The notes under the pieces were generated by a model that saw only the letters and a list, made by a program, of their open reading frames with translations, was not told the DNA's origin and ran no database searches. Below are positions 49,101 to 61,100 of a stretch of DNA of 64,000 nt, one piece after another. The first letter of the stretch is position 1. Every line of letters starts with the position of its first letter. This stretch comes from Flaveria trinervia (taxonomy: Eukaryota; Streptophyta; Magnoliopsida; Asterales; Asteraceae): NCBI GenBank assembly GCA_025506515.1, contig CM046442.1:107549991-107613990 (forward strand). The letters are read 5' to 3'. The translations under genes and the position numbers were made by a program.

Positions 49101-52100
49101 ATATTGTTGGTTGAATTCTAGATTTCATTGTGAGATTTTGTTCAACTAAAACTTGATTTTGAGAAGGATAAGATGAGATTTCTAGTTTCACTATACATAT
49201 CTTACTGAATGCTATGTTCATTCTGTAGCAAGAGATCTAAAGTGTTAGTCTTCTTTGATGCAAGCGAAAATCAATACTAATATTGTTATTGGTTTATCAT
49301 TTTCCTGATGCCAATTAGGTTACCTCTTTTTCCTCTCATGCATACCTAATGAACACAATGTTCCCACACAAGATACCCATGGGCACCAACAATTCAACCA
49401 GTTGGTCATGTTTAATTCATTGCTAATCTTGTTAATTCATTAAGGCTCCAATCCATTGATCTTGTTAACTTGTGTTGATCATCTTAGTGATGCATGGTGA
49501 AAGTTGCCATGGTGATTGTAATCATAGAAGGAATGGGTAGGGTCAAGGTTGAAAAGAACGGAATCGAGCCTTGAGGCGTCTTTCCATTGCCTCACGAGGC
49601 GTAAGCCTCGAGGCGAAACGAGGCGTAAACCGAAGCGAAAATGATAAATAAATATAAAAATTATATATACAGCTTATAATTAACTGACTTGAAGTCAATG
49701 TTTAAGCCTATTACCCAATTAATTCTATTTAAGCCCATTACCCAATTAATTCTATTTAAGCCCATTACCTAACTTAATAAACTTAAAGGCCCATTCTAAA
49801 AAAACAAAACAAATCTGGATCACATAAAAGAAACATTCTTAAAATTTAGGTTTAATCCTCAAATCAAACCACAAAGAACCAAAGGCTTACAGGTCTGGAT
49901 CGAAGGCTTGCAGTATGAAGACTGCGGATCGAAGGCTTTCAGCTCTCGATTGAGGCTGGGTCAGTCTCAGAACCATACATAAAGTGAAAATCGAATGCTT
50001 TATCTCGGTCTCTATTCTTCATCTCTGTTCCAAAACCACCCTATTACCATCGGTGGGTATTTTTTTGTCCCGCCCAAAATAGACCGCCTCAAAAGAAAGC
50101 CCCGCCTCTACGTTCTATGTACCGCCTCGGCCACTAGAGGCGTATGCACAAGCTTGACCCTATAAGAAGGCACTTCAGAAACGATTTCCGGCCGCCTCAC
50201 CTCAAGGCACGCCTCAATACGTACGCCTCAAACGTATTTTAAAACAATGGGTAGGGTGGGGTGGGGTTGTAAATGGGTTTTATTTTCATTTTTAGTTTAT
50301 CAAGATTGAGGGTAAAAGGGTAAATTTATATGAACTTAACAGCAAAGTTAACCTTGTTAAGTGTAGGGACCATACTTGAAAGAGTGAAATTAGGGACCAA
50401 ATCCATAAAAATTTTAAGTTCACGGACTAAATCATAATTTGCATTGAACTAGAGCGACCATCTGTGTAATTTACTCTTATTGGATTATCAATATACTAAG
50501 TAGAACTATGATATGTGACTGCCAATCAATCTGATGGGATGTAATGCCTCATATTTGCATGTAGTCAAACTTGAAGATAATCAAAAGGATTAAAAAATGT
50601 AGAAAGTAGAATTAAAACATGGGAAGCGGCACAAGTGAAATAAATACTCACATCATTATCTCCAACTTTTGGAGTCACATGAAAGAAATCGGCATCAGCA
50701 CGCATTGGCCATCCTAGACGGAAACAGTCAACGGACCTACAATTTTAAACCACTGAGTAACATATCTGACAGAACTTACAATCAAATTAGAAGTGACAAG
50801 ATACAGGGAGGGTCTGCTGAGTAAATGGATCAATTTTTAACACTGGTTCAAAATGGGACCTAAAACATCTTTTGTCCTATTCTTAAAAAATTCATACATA
50901 ATTATTGCATAAAATAATTACAAAAACAGTATTACTATAAAAATTACAGCACAATTTTTTGAATGAAGTATATTAGATTGTTGACAATATATTTAACCTT
51001 CATAGACTTTCAAGCCATTCCTTTTTGGTTAACATTTTATTCTACCCTATTAATTGTATATATGTAGTAGTTTAGGACGGCTAGTAGTCTTGGCCCATGG
51101 CCCGGTTCTTAGATGTTACCCTGATAGGAACAAAAAATAAGAAAACAATTGCAGACTAGCTTTTATTTCAATGGAAAGGATAAGGCCCGATTCGAGAGGG
51201 GCAAGGTCTCCAAATACAGAATGATAGTGAAAAATAATAATCCGATGCCAGAACAATCAACTAGTCTGCCTATTTATGCTGATAATTGAAAAGTAGCTGA
51301 TCCTAGAATTAAGGTGCAATTGATCCTAGAATTATGATAATTGATCCCGATTGAGTTCATTGCTAAACATAACCGAGTGGGTTAAACAGACTGCCAAAAT
51401 AGCATTGAATTGCTGGTTGTTCACGGCTGTCTCGATTTGCTTCTTTTTCCTTCTAGAATAAGTCTTTAATGCCTGAGATTTACTTGGTATTGCAACATTA
51501 CTTCCCTCCTGGAAATTTGCCTTGTCCTCAAGGCTGAAATTAGGGAACTGCTCAGCTAACAAATCGTATGGCTCCCAAGTGGATTCCTCAATTGGACGAG
51601 ATTTCCAAGAAACCAAGACTTCCAAAACAGTCTTACATGCTTCACTGTTCCAACGATGATCCAGAATGGAAGCTGGTTGTACACGTAACTCCCAATCGTT
51701 GGTGATAGGCAATGGAGGAGTTGGCGTGGAGGAAAAATCACCATGGGCCAGTTTAAGCATTGAAACATGAAAAATTGGATGAATCCGTGCATCAGAAGGG
51801 AGTTCCAGCTCATACGAAACTGGGCCAATGACCTTTTTGATGCAGTATGGGCCAAAAAACCTGGGTGATAGTTTCTCATATTTCCTCTTAGCGAGTGATT
51901 TCTGTCGATATGGTTGTAATTTCAAGAAAACAAAGTCTCCAACTTGGAAAGAAACGTCTCTTCTCTTTGGATTGGCCTGGTTTTTCATGCGGCTTTGAGC
52001 TTTTTGTAGGTTGTCACGGAGTAGTTTTAACATATGGTCCCGATCGATCAGTTGCTGTTCTAAATCAGCATTTGGAGTTTCTCCTATCATGTAAGGTACC

Positions 52101-55100
52101 AAAGGAGGAGGTGCCCGGCCATACACCACTTCAAATAGGGTTGTGCCCGTTGATGTGTGATATCCGGTGTTATATGAATATTCTGCCCAAGCTAGATACT
52201 CACCCCATCTCTTCGGCTGTTCACAGGCAAAACAGCGCAAATATGCCTCTAAACAGCGGTTCAAAACTTCCGTTTGGCCGTCTGTTTGTGGATGATAACT
52301 TGTGCTCAGTTTGAGTTTTGTTTGACTCAAACGAAAGAGTTCTTGCCAGAAATGACTGAGGAAAATCACATCACGATCCGAGACAATAGATCTCGGAAAA
52401 CCATGTAATCGAATAACTTCTTTGCAAAAAACAGCAACTACATGTTTGGCCGTGTACGGGTGTGATAAGCACATAAAATGTGCATATTTACTTAAACGGT
52501 CCACAACAACCAGGATGGTATCAACTCGGTTAGAAGGGGGTAAGCCCACAATGAAGTCCATTGACACATCTTCACATATCCGCTCGGGAATGGGTAATGG
52601 TTGAAGAAGACCAGTTGGAGCTAGGGCTTGATACTTTTGCTGTTGGCACACTACACATTGTTGTACAAACAGACGGATATCATTCTTCATTTTTGGCCAA
52701 TAATACCGTGTGGACAGCCTTTTGTACGTTTTTAAGAATCCTCCATGTCCACCGCTCAGGGTATCATGTGCCTCCTGCAACAGTTTGAGACGTAGAGCTG
52801 GAATGTCGGGTATCACTAATTTACCTTGGTAGAATAAGAGTTGATTAACCAAAGTAAATTCAGTGTCATTATCCAGAGCCTCCTTTATCCTGCGGATCCA
52901 GCTGCTAGTCACCGGATCAATGTGTAAGCCTGCTTTGATCTCTTTAATTTCAACACAATAGGGAATTATCAGTGCTAAAAACTCTCCTGAATGTGGTCGC
53001 CTTGATAATGCATCTGCTCCTTTGTTTTCTTTTCCTGCTTTGTGAACAATAGAAAAATCAAAAGGCATTAGTTTTAACAACAATCTTTGTTGTTCAGTGG
53101 TGGTAATCCGCTGTTCTAACAAAAATTTCAACGTGTAGTGATCTGTCCGAATAATAAAGTGGCACCCTAACAAGTAATGGCTCCATTTTTGGACTGCCAT
53201 CACCAGAGCCAACAATTCTCGATCGTACGCAGATTTGAACTTGTTTGAAGGGGAAAAACCTTTGCTGAAATACGCCACCGGATGATCATTTTGGGACAGG
53301 ATAGCACCGATACCCTCTGAAGATGCATCACATTCAACCACAAAGGGTTTTGAAAAATCTGGTAGGACTAGGACAGGAGTAGATATTAGAGCCTGTTTCA
53401 AAGCCTTAAAAGCTGCTAGTGCTGTGTCCGTCCACACAAAACCGTCTTTCTTGGTCAAAGCTGTAAGTGGACGAGCTATGATACCATAATTCTTGACAAA
53501 TCGTCTATAGTATCCGTCAGCCCAAAAAATCCTCTCACTTGTTTGACATTTGTTGGTATAGGCCACGACCGAACCGCTGCTATCTTTTCTTCCTCCACTT
53601 GTACTCCCATTTTAGTGATGACATGGCCCAAAAAGATAACTTGGTCTTGACCAAAACAGCATTTTGACATCTTGGCAAAGAATTTGTCTTGCAATAACTT
53701 CAATGCTTGGGCTAAGTGTTCTTGATGCTGCTCCATGTTGGCACTGTATATTAAAATATCATCAAAGAAAACAAGGATGAAACGACGCAAGAATGGTCGA
53801 AATAGGTCATTCATAACAGCCTGAAAAGTTGAAGGGGCGTTTGTTAGGCCAAAAGGCATAACTTTGAACTCATAATGCCCGGAATGAGTTCGAAAAGCTG
53901 TTTTTTCAATGTCTTCTGGTGTCATTCGGATCTGGTAATAACCAGATTTCAAATCCAGCTTTGAAAAGATAGTTGCGCCATATAACTCATCTAATAATTC
54001 ATCAATATTTGGGATCGGGTATTTATCAGCAATGGTAGCTTTGTTAAGAGCCCTATAATCCACACACATCCTCCATGAATCATCCTTTTTCCTTACCAAC
54101 AATACGGGACTAGAAAAAGGGCTTGTGCTTGGTTGTATGAAGCCATCAGTCAAGAGTTGAGATACCTGCTTTTCAATTTCATTTTTTTGAGAATACGGGT
54201 ACCTATAAGGTCTGATGTTGGGTGGGCTGGTGTTGGGTAGCAAGGAAATGGAATGAGTGTGGGAACGTGTAGGTGGCAGTTGTGTAGGTTCTTCAAAAAC
54301 AGCTTGATATTGGTCAACAACAGGCTGTAACTGGGTGTGTATTGCAGGTGTAGAGATGGGTTCAATAGCTAAGTGTTGGAAACTTGAAGACTTTTGAGGA
54401 CCTGATTCAATGCCACGCAACTTGTATTTTTTTCCTTCAATCGTGAAAACCATAAACAATTCCTTCCAATTAGCTTGTACCGTGTTCAAAGTGGCTAACC
54501 ATTGGATCCCCAATACCAAATCCGCCCCTCCCAATGAAAATGGATGAAAATCTTGGACAATTTTAAGATCATCTACCTCCAGTTTCAGACGTTTGCATAT
54601 CTTACTACAACGGATGATATCTCCATTACCAATTTGTACCCCAAAGGGTGCAACAGGTTGAGTAGCCAAGTGGAGCTCGTTAATGAGAATATCAGAGATG
54701 AAGTTGTGGGTCGACCCCCCATCTACCAAAATCAAGACCTCGGTTGACTGTAACATACCTTTGATTTTCATAGTCGTGGGGTGGGTTTTCCCAATATAGC
54801 ATGTAGACTGATCTCAGCAGTATTATCACGATCTGAGTCAGCCCCGGCTTCATCTCCGCAAGTTTCTTCCCCTTCCTCTTCTGCCTCCAACACCTTGAGT
54901 GTTCCGGTGTTGCACCGATGCCCAGGACCATACTTATTGCCACACCTGAAACATTCACCTTTTAAAAATCTTTGTTGTTTCTCGGTGTCAGATATACGAT
55001 TATTTCGGGCTGGAATGGTAGTAGGATTAAGGTTTGAAGGAGTCGTTGTTCGGGAATCGGAGTATGGAGTTTTGTTGTTGGTAGAAGTGGCTGTATTTCG

Positions 55101-58100
55101 GACCGATCGCGAATGAGTGAGTTTAGATTCAAACTCCAGGGCTAAACTCATTGCGTTGTAAACGGTTCTAGGTTTATGTATCCTCACATCAGCTTTTAAT
55201 TCATCTTTAAGCCCATTTAGAAACACCCCCAATAAGCAATGGTCCGGCCAATTTGAAACTCGGGAAGAGCGTTTAGCAAATTCTTTCCGATATTCATTAA
55301 CCGTACCTGTTTGCTTAACACTACAAAGGTACTCGTCTGGATTTTGAAACTCGGCTGGACCGAAATTTTTTGTAAAAATTTGTGATAATTCTTCCCAAAA
55401 GGTTATGGGTGGTCATTGGCAAACAAGAATAGAGATCTAGAGCGTCTCCTTCCAAATGTAATGAGGCTACTTCTACTTTGTCTTCCTCAGGAATGTGGTA
55501 GTACCTGAAGTATTTTTCCGCCTTTAATAACCAGCCGCGTGGATCTCCCCCACTAAAAGCAGGGAAATCAATTTTGTTGTATGGGCGGAAATGTTGCTTA
55601 TTCCTCCGATGGCTTTCTCCTTCTTCATTTCGACTTCCTCCTAAGTTATCTCCTGCTTTCAGTGCTGCGAGGTCTTCTTTCATGGATTCTATACACTCCA
55701 ACCGTGCTGCTATTTTGGCCAACTGTGCCGCTATGGAGTCTGGTGGTGGGTTAGTCTCTCCTGAATTGCCTCGGGTCTGAACCATCTTGGTTTATTCTTT
55801 CGTTTCCCGGCAATGGAACCAATTGATAGGAACAAAAAATAAGAAAACAATTGCAGACTAGCTTTTATTTCAATGGAAAGGATAAGGCCCGATTCGAGAG
55901 GGGCAAGGTCTCCAAATACAGAATGATAGTGAAAAATAATAATCCGATGCCAGAACAATCAACTAGTCTGCCTATTTATGCTGATAATTGAAAAGTAGCT
56001 GATCCTAGAATTAAGGTGCAATTGATCTTAGAATTATGATAATTGATCCCGATTGAGTTCATTGCTAAACATAACCGAGTGGGTTAAACAGACTGCCAAA
56101 ATAGCATTGAATTGCTGGTTGTTCACAGTTGTCTCGATTTGCTTCTTTTTCCTTCTAGAATAAGTCTTTAATGCCTGAGATTTACTTGGTATTGCAACAT
56201 ACCCTCTATATATAGAGGTGTCCCCTAATTGTACAACACAGTTTACAGTAATAGAATACCAGTTTACATGGTATCCGAACTGAGGCTCGACATCTGACCT
56301 CTTGTTTCTATTTCGTTTCATTCCGTCACTACTCCGGTCACCAGATTCTGCCCCAGATCCGAAACTCAGCTTCCAGAAGACATCATCGCTACCGTTCCAG
56401 ATTTCTGCTCATTGTCCTCGTCGCGTACGCCTATTTCAAACCCCTTTCACATCTCACCTCCACCACCATCATTGGACTCCTTGACCTCTGATTTACCAAG
56501 CCTGAAACTTTCACGTCTGATCTCTGCATCACACACCCTCACGCGCCACCATAACTCCGCCACGCACCACCACCATTTTTTAGATCTAGGCCATTTTCCG
56601 GCGAGTGGGCTCTCACCACCGGTGCAACTGCGTTCCCGGAGAATTCCAGCCAAACAATCTGACTCGGCAACCCCTTGATCTGATTACCAAAGAACGCCGT
56701 ATTGATAATAGTGGAATTCAAATAGCTTTGTGGCATGCAATGGAGCCACAAATACTTACTATTGCACAGAACTTTCCCATTATGAAATAAATGTAGGACC
56801 ATCTGTCTTCATCTTTTTCAGTAAGGGAATCCTTGCCTCATGCATACTCTATGGTCTAAGCATACACAAGAGCCGAGCAAGGCGATTCCTTGTTTACTGA
56901 TTACTTCACTCGATTCTCAAAACTTCAAGATGAGTTATGGTGCATTGTTCCCACCGACCACAGACCTGAAGTTTCAGGAGGAGCGCAATAACAAAATGGA
57001 TGTTATGATGTTTATTGTAGGTTTATCACCTAGGTATTCTAGTGCCCGGCCACTGTTGTTAAGCAAATCTTCTGCCATCTCCTCAATGGCATCCACATAT
57101 CATTTCCTACAAGAAATGTACTGTTTGGATATGACTCCTGGGTCTACTCACGTTTACCATGTATATGATAGCTAGCTCATCCACCTATAAAAGCACTAGT
57201 CGAGGATCTCATGTGGCTCAAAAGAAAGGTCTTAGGATAGGACATGGCATCATATGTCACTATTGCAAGGAGGTTGGACACACGAAGATAATTGTCTGAA
57301 CCGTCCTAGATTTCAGCTGGCTCCATGTCCTATAGTCAGAATAGCTACTACTGATAAGTTTATTATCAGACTGTTGTTGCTACCAAGCTTATACACTTAG
57401 TCAGGTAGAGTATACTAGATTCCAACATTTGCTGACATCTCACAATCTGGTAGCCAACTCGGCCAATTTAGGTATCCTTTCTGGCTTTGACTCATCTTGG
57501 GTTATTATTATGGAGCAACTCTTCACATGACTGGGAAAGAAGGTGTACTTTCTACCCTCGATGATATTTCACACCCTCCAGTTTGTCTTACTGATGGATC
57601 TTCATGTCCAATTCATGACATAGTGTCCATTAATAATGCTGGAAACCTAATCATTTCATCTGCTCAAATTTCCTGATAAGATTGTTCAGTAAGCCAAATA
57701 ACTAAGCAAAATAATTGTTCTGTAACCTTTCATCTCTCTTACTGTGTCTTTCAGGAACTAGGGATAAACCGGCTAATTGGCGTTGGTTTTGAATCACAAG
57801 GCCTTATCGTCTATCCTTACCTACACGCCCTAAAGCTAACATATGTGATTCAAGCATCAGGGAGGCCTATTGTCGGCTAGGCCATCCGTCTACAATAGTT
57901 CTGAGGAAGATGATATCGGATTTTCCAATTTCTTTTAGGGGTCGTTTGGTTCGCAGAATGTTTTGTAAGGAATTGGAAATGGAAATAGAAATGGAATTGG
58001 AATTGGAATCTTATTAAAAATGATAAAGTGTTTGGTTGGTTAATTGTGAGAGAAATTGGAATTTTAATTTTGAACATTCCATTGGATTGTTAAACATTCC

Positions 58101-61100
58101 ATGTGTAAGTGGAAGGAATGCGAATTCCAATGAATGAAGGAAAATTTTCCACTTCCAATTCCATCGGTTAACCAACCAAACATGATTTTGGATGGAAAAT
58201 TTTCCGATTCCTGATAGTTCTATGAACCAAACGGGGCCTTAATTTTCATTGTCATACCTGGCGTCCCTATCCCCTTAGAGAGTCTACTAGAGTCGGTATG
58301 TTGTTTGAACTTTTGCATTCTAATGTACAGGGACCTTGTCCTACCAAATCTGCTTTGGGTTTTTAGTACTTTATAACGTTTATAATGATTATTATTTGTT
58401 CTCATGTTATCTTGGTTTACTTATTTAAATCACTTACTAATGTTAGTTCTATCTTTCGCATGGGCAAACTCAATTCAACACATAATGCAAAAGAATAATT
58501 ATACACTAAGTTCTCTACATATTTAAAACCACATGATATTGTTCACAAGTCATCCTGCGTAACAAAATGATATCGCCAAACGCAAAAATCACCATTTGTT
58601 GAATGTTGCTCGCACGCTCATGATTCACTCCCACGTCCCTTATCGATTCTAGTAGAGGTCAGACTCCGTTTTCACTCTTACAGTCCTCTTCATCGATACT
58701 TCACAAGTGTTAATATCATTTTGCACGAGTCATACCTTATTAATGCAAGTCTTCCACTCCAATCCTTGACTTGTGTTTAGATCTAGATCCTATTATACCA
58801 AACTCACCTATTGTTCCTACCATTCCGATCCTTTTCCATCTGCTCCTCCGGTTTCCGATGTTAGAAATCCGGTCACATAAGTATAAGACAACAAAGGTTC
58901 CTAATTAACAACCGGAACATGACCCTGGTACGTCCTCGATCCCAACCTTCTCCAAGTACCAAATGCAAACCTATTACACCAGATACCCTAGATACATTTA
59001 ATTATGACCCATCTGTACACCATATCCTTAGATACCTATTGCTTTTCGTAAGGAACCCAAACATCAAACTCGTTACCCTATTCAGGATTATGTTGCCTAT
59101 GGTCATATCACATCAGAGTGTCATGCCTATACCACTACCATTGATTCAACACCTAATTCCCAAGAATGTGATGACCGTTAGAGCTCACCCAGGATGGTAA
59201 AAGGCTATGGAAGAGGAGATCGGGGCTTTTCGAGCCAATCATACATGGGATCTTGAGACATTTCCCCATTGGAAGCTTATTGTTGGTTTCATTGGGTATT
59301 CATACTTAAACTCAACCCTGATGGCTCCCTGCAACACCTAAAAGCCTGTCTAGTTGCTAAGGGTTATTCTCGGCTCATGGTATTAATTATGATAAAACTT
59401 TTTATCCGGTTGCCAAAATGCCATCTGTACAAATCTACATTGCCCTTGCTACTATTAATCATTGGTCTTTCCACTAACTTGATGTCAAGAACGCATTACT
59501 TAATGGTGTTCTTGAGGAGGAGGCATATATGGAGCAACCACCTGGGCTTATTATCAAGGAGGAGGCCTTAAAAGTATGCAGATTATGTCGTTCATTGTAT
59601 AGCCTTAAGCAATCTCCCAAAGCTTGGTTTGGACAGTTTTCTAGTGTTATGGGAGAGTTTGGGATGACGTGTAGTACATTTGATCACTATGTATTCTTTG
59701 GACATTGTTACGGTCAAAGGATCATTGTAGTTGATTACATGGATGGCATCCTTATTACTGATGATAAAGAGGTCAGGATTGCCAAGCTCAAACAGTTCCT
59801 TCAATCCCAGCTCCAGATTAGCGACTTAGGTCGACTTTGATATTTCCTTGGCATTGAAGTATCACGCTCTCCTCATGGAATTCTTCTTTCTCAAAGAAAG
59901 TATATCCTTAATATATTATCCAAGTGTGGATTATTAGGTTTTAGCCTGATGCTCCCTGCCCTTCTTTTAGAGGATGGGAAATCCATGAAGGATACAAAGC
60001 AATATAGATGATTAGTTGGAAAACTTAACTATATGACACTTACTCGTCCAGACATCTCTTTTGTTATTGATGTTCTAAGTCAGTTCATGGTCACCCCATA
60101 CACCGGGCACTGAGCTGGTGCTTTTCGTGCTCTAAGGTATCTTAAGACTACCAAGTCTAGGGAGGATCCTCTATGCTCAGGGTCATTACGTGTGGGTAGC
60201 TTACAAAGAAGGAGATGGGTGAATATCATGGTTTTCAGATGTTGATTGGCAGGTTGCTACATTTCAAGATGATATACGACCAGATATTGTGTGTTTGTCG
60301 AAGGAAATCTAGTATCTTGGAAGAGAAAGAAACAACACATAATATCCATATCAAGTGCTGAATCAAAATATAGAGCCATGGAAGATGTTAGTATTTGGAT
60401 TCGTTGTCTTCTTATAGAACTTGGGATTGTTACTAATAACCCTATGAGATTATACTGTGATAGCTAATTAGCTATTAACATAGCCAGGAATCAAGTATTT
60501 CATAAGAGAACAAATCATATTGGAGTCGATTGTCATCTCATCAGGGATCGGGTGGTAGGTACTTAGGCTGATCATCTATCCATTCAACCAATTCATGTCA
60601 AGACAGAGTTTTTGCTCGTTGATATATTCCCGAAACCCCTTCGAAAAGCTCAAATAGACTTTACATCTAGCAAGTTGGGTATGATCAACATCTATGCTTC
60701 AACTTGAGGTGGAGTGTTAATTGTATATACGTAGTAGTTTAGGCCCAGTTAGTAGTCTTGGCTCATGACGCAGTTCTTAGATTTGACCCTCTATTAATAG
60801 AGGAACCTCCTCATTGTACAACACACACTTTACACTAATACAATACCAGTTTACATACCCAAAGTCCCAAATCAGTTCATTCATAGGTAAATAGATCAAA
60901 TTTTCACCCCTACATTAAACAAAACGTCATCTGGGAAGTGGGCAAGAGTGATACCAGAAGTACTCATTTAGATCGTCATAATTTCTCCACTGAGAATGTT
61001 TTGTCTTTCCTCCTTTACTCTTTTCAGCTTCCTATAGAGAACAATAACAAAATTATGAAAAAGAACAATAAATTAGCATGACTCATCTACTATTATTTAC

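Larger units (their letters stand above)
47895..50651 (-). other. callose synthase intron 12 (2.76 kb)
   Basis: The intron holds a Mutator-like element (48507-50476). The flanks 47895-48497 and 50486-50651 show nothing beyond AT-rich intron. Confidence 0.8.
51122..56199 (-). mobile_element. complete Ty3/gypsy chromovirus nested in copia 5' LTR
   Basis: Two 376-bp LTRs (51122-51497 and 55824-56199) differ at three positions, all transitions, with no indels. The target duplication TACCC is at 51117-51121 and 56200-56204. The primer site TGGTTCCATTGCCGG (minus, about 55821-55807) is not the initiator-Met type. The purine tract GGAGGGAAG lies just before the 3' LTR (about 51501-51511). This is the youngest large insertion in the gene and runs in the same direction as it. 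Confidence 0.95.
51048..60855 (+). mobile_element. decayed short-LTR copia in intron 11, interrupted by gypsy
   Basis: The 3' LTR is 60715-60855 (141 bp, TGTTAATTG to GTTTACA). The 5' LTR is split into 51048-51121 and 56205-56268 by the gypsy. The target duplication TACCC lies at 51043-51047 and 60856-60860. The primer site TGGTATCCGAAC (56269-56280) and purine tract CTTGAGGTGGAG (60703-60714) are in place. The 5' LTR now begins TA instead of TG. It is the same family type as 34774-39776 but older and in the opposite direction to the host gene. Confidence 0.9.
50737..60954 (-). other. callose synthase intron 11 (10.2 kb) with nested retrotransposons
   Basis: The intron separates exons 60955-61031 and 50652-50736 (phase 2). 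Nearly all of it is a copia (51048-60855) carrying a gypsy element. Original intron remains only at 50737-51042 and 60861-60954. Confidence 0.88.

Noticed and set aside
56034..56321. Minus-strand 95-residue frame resembling the gypsy pol C-terminus
   Set aside because: It is the copy of the pol tail carried in the gypsy 5' LTR plus flanking copia sequence, not a separate gene.
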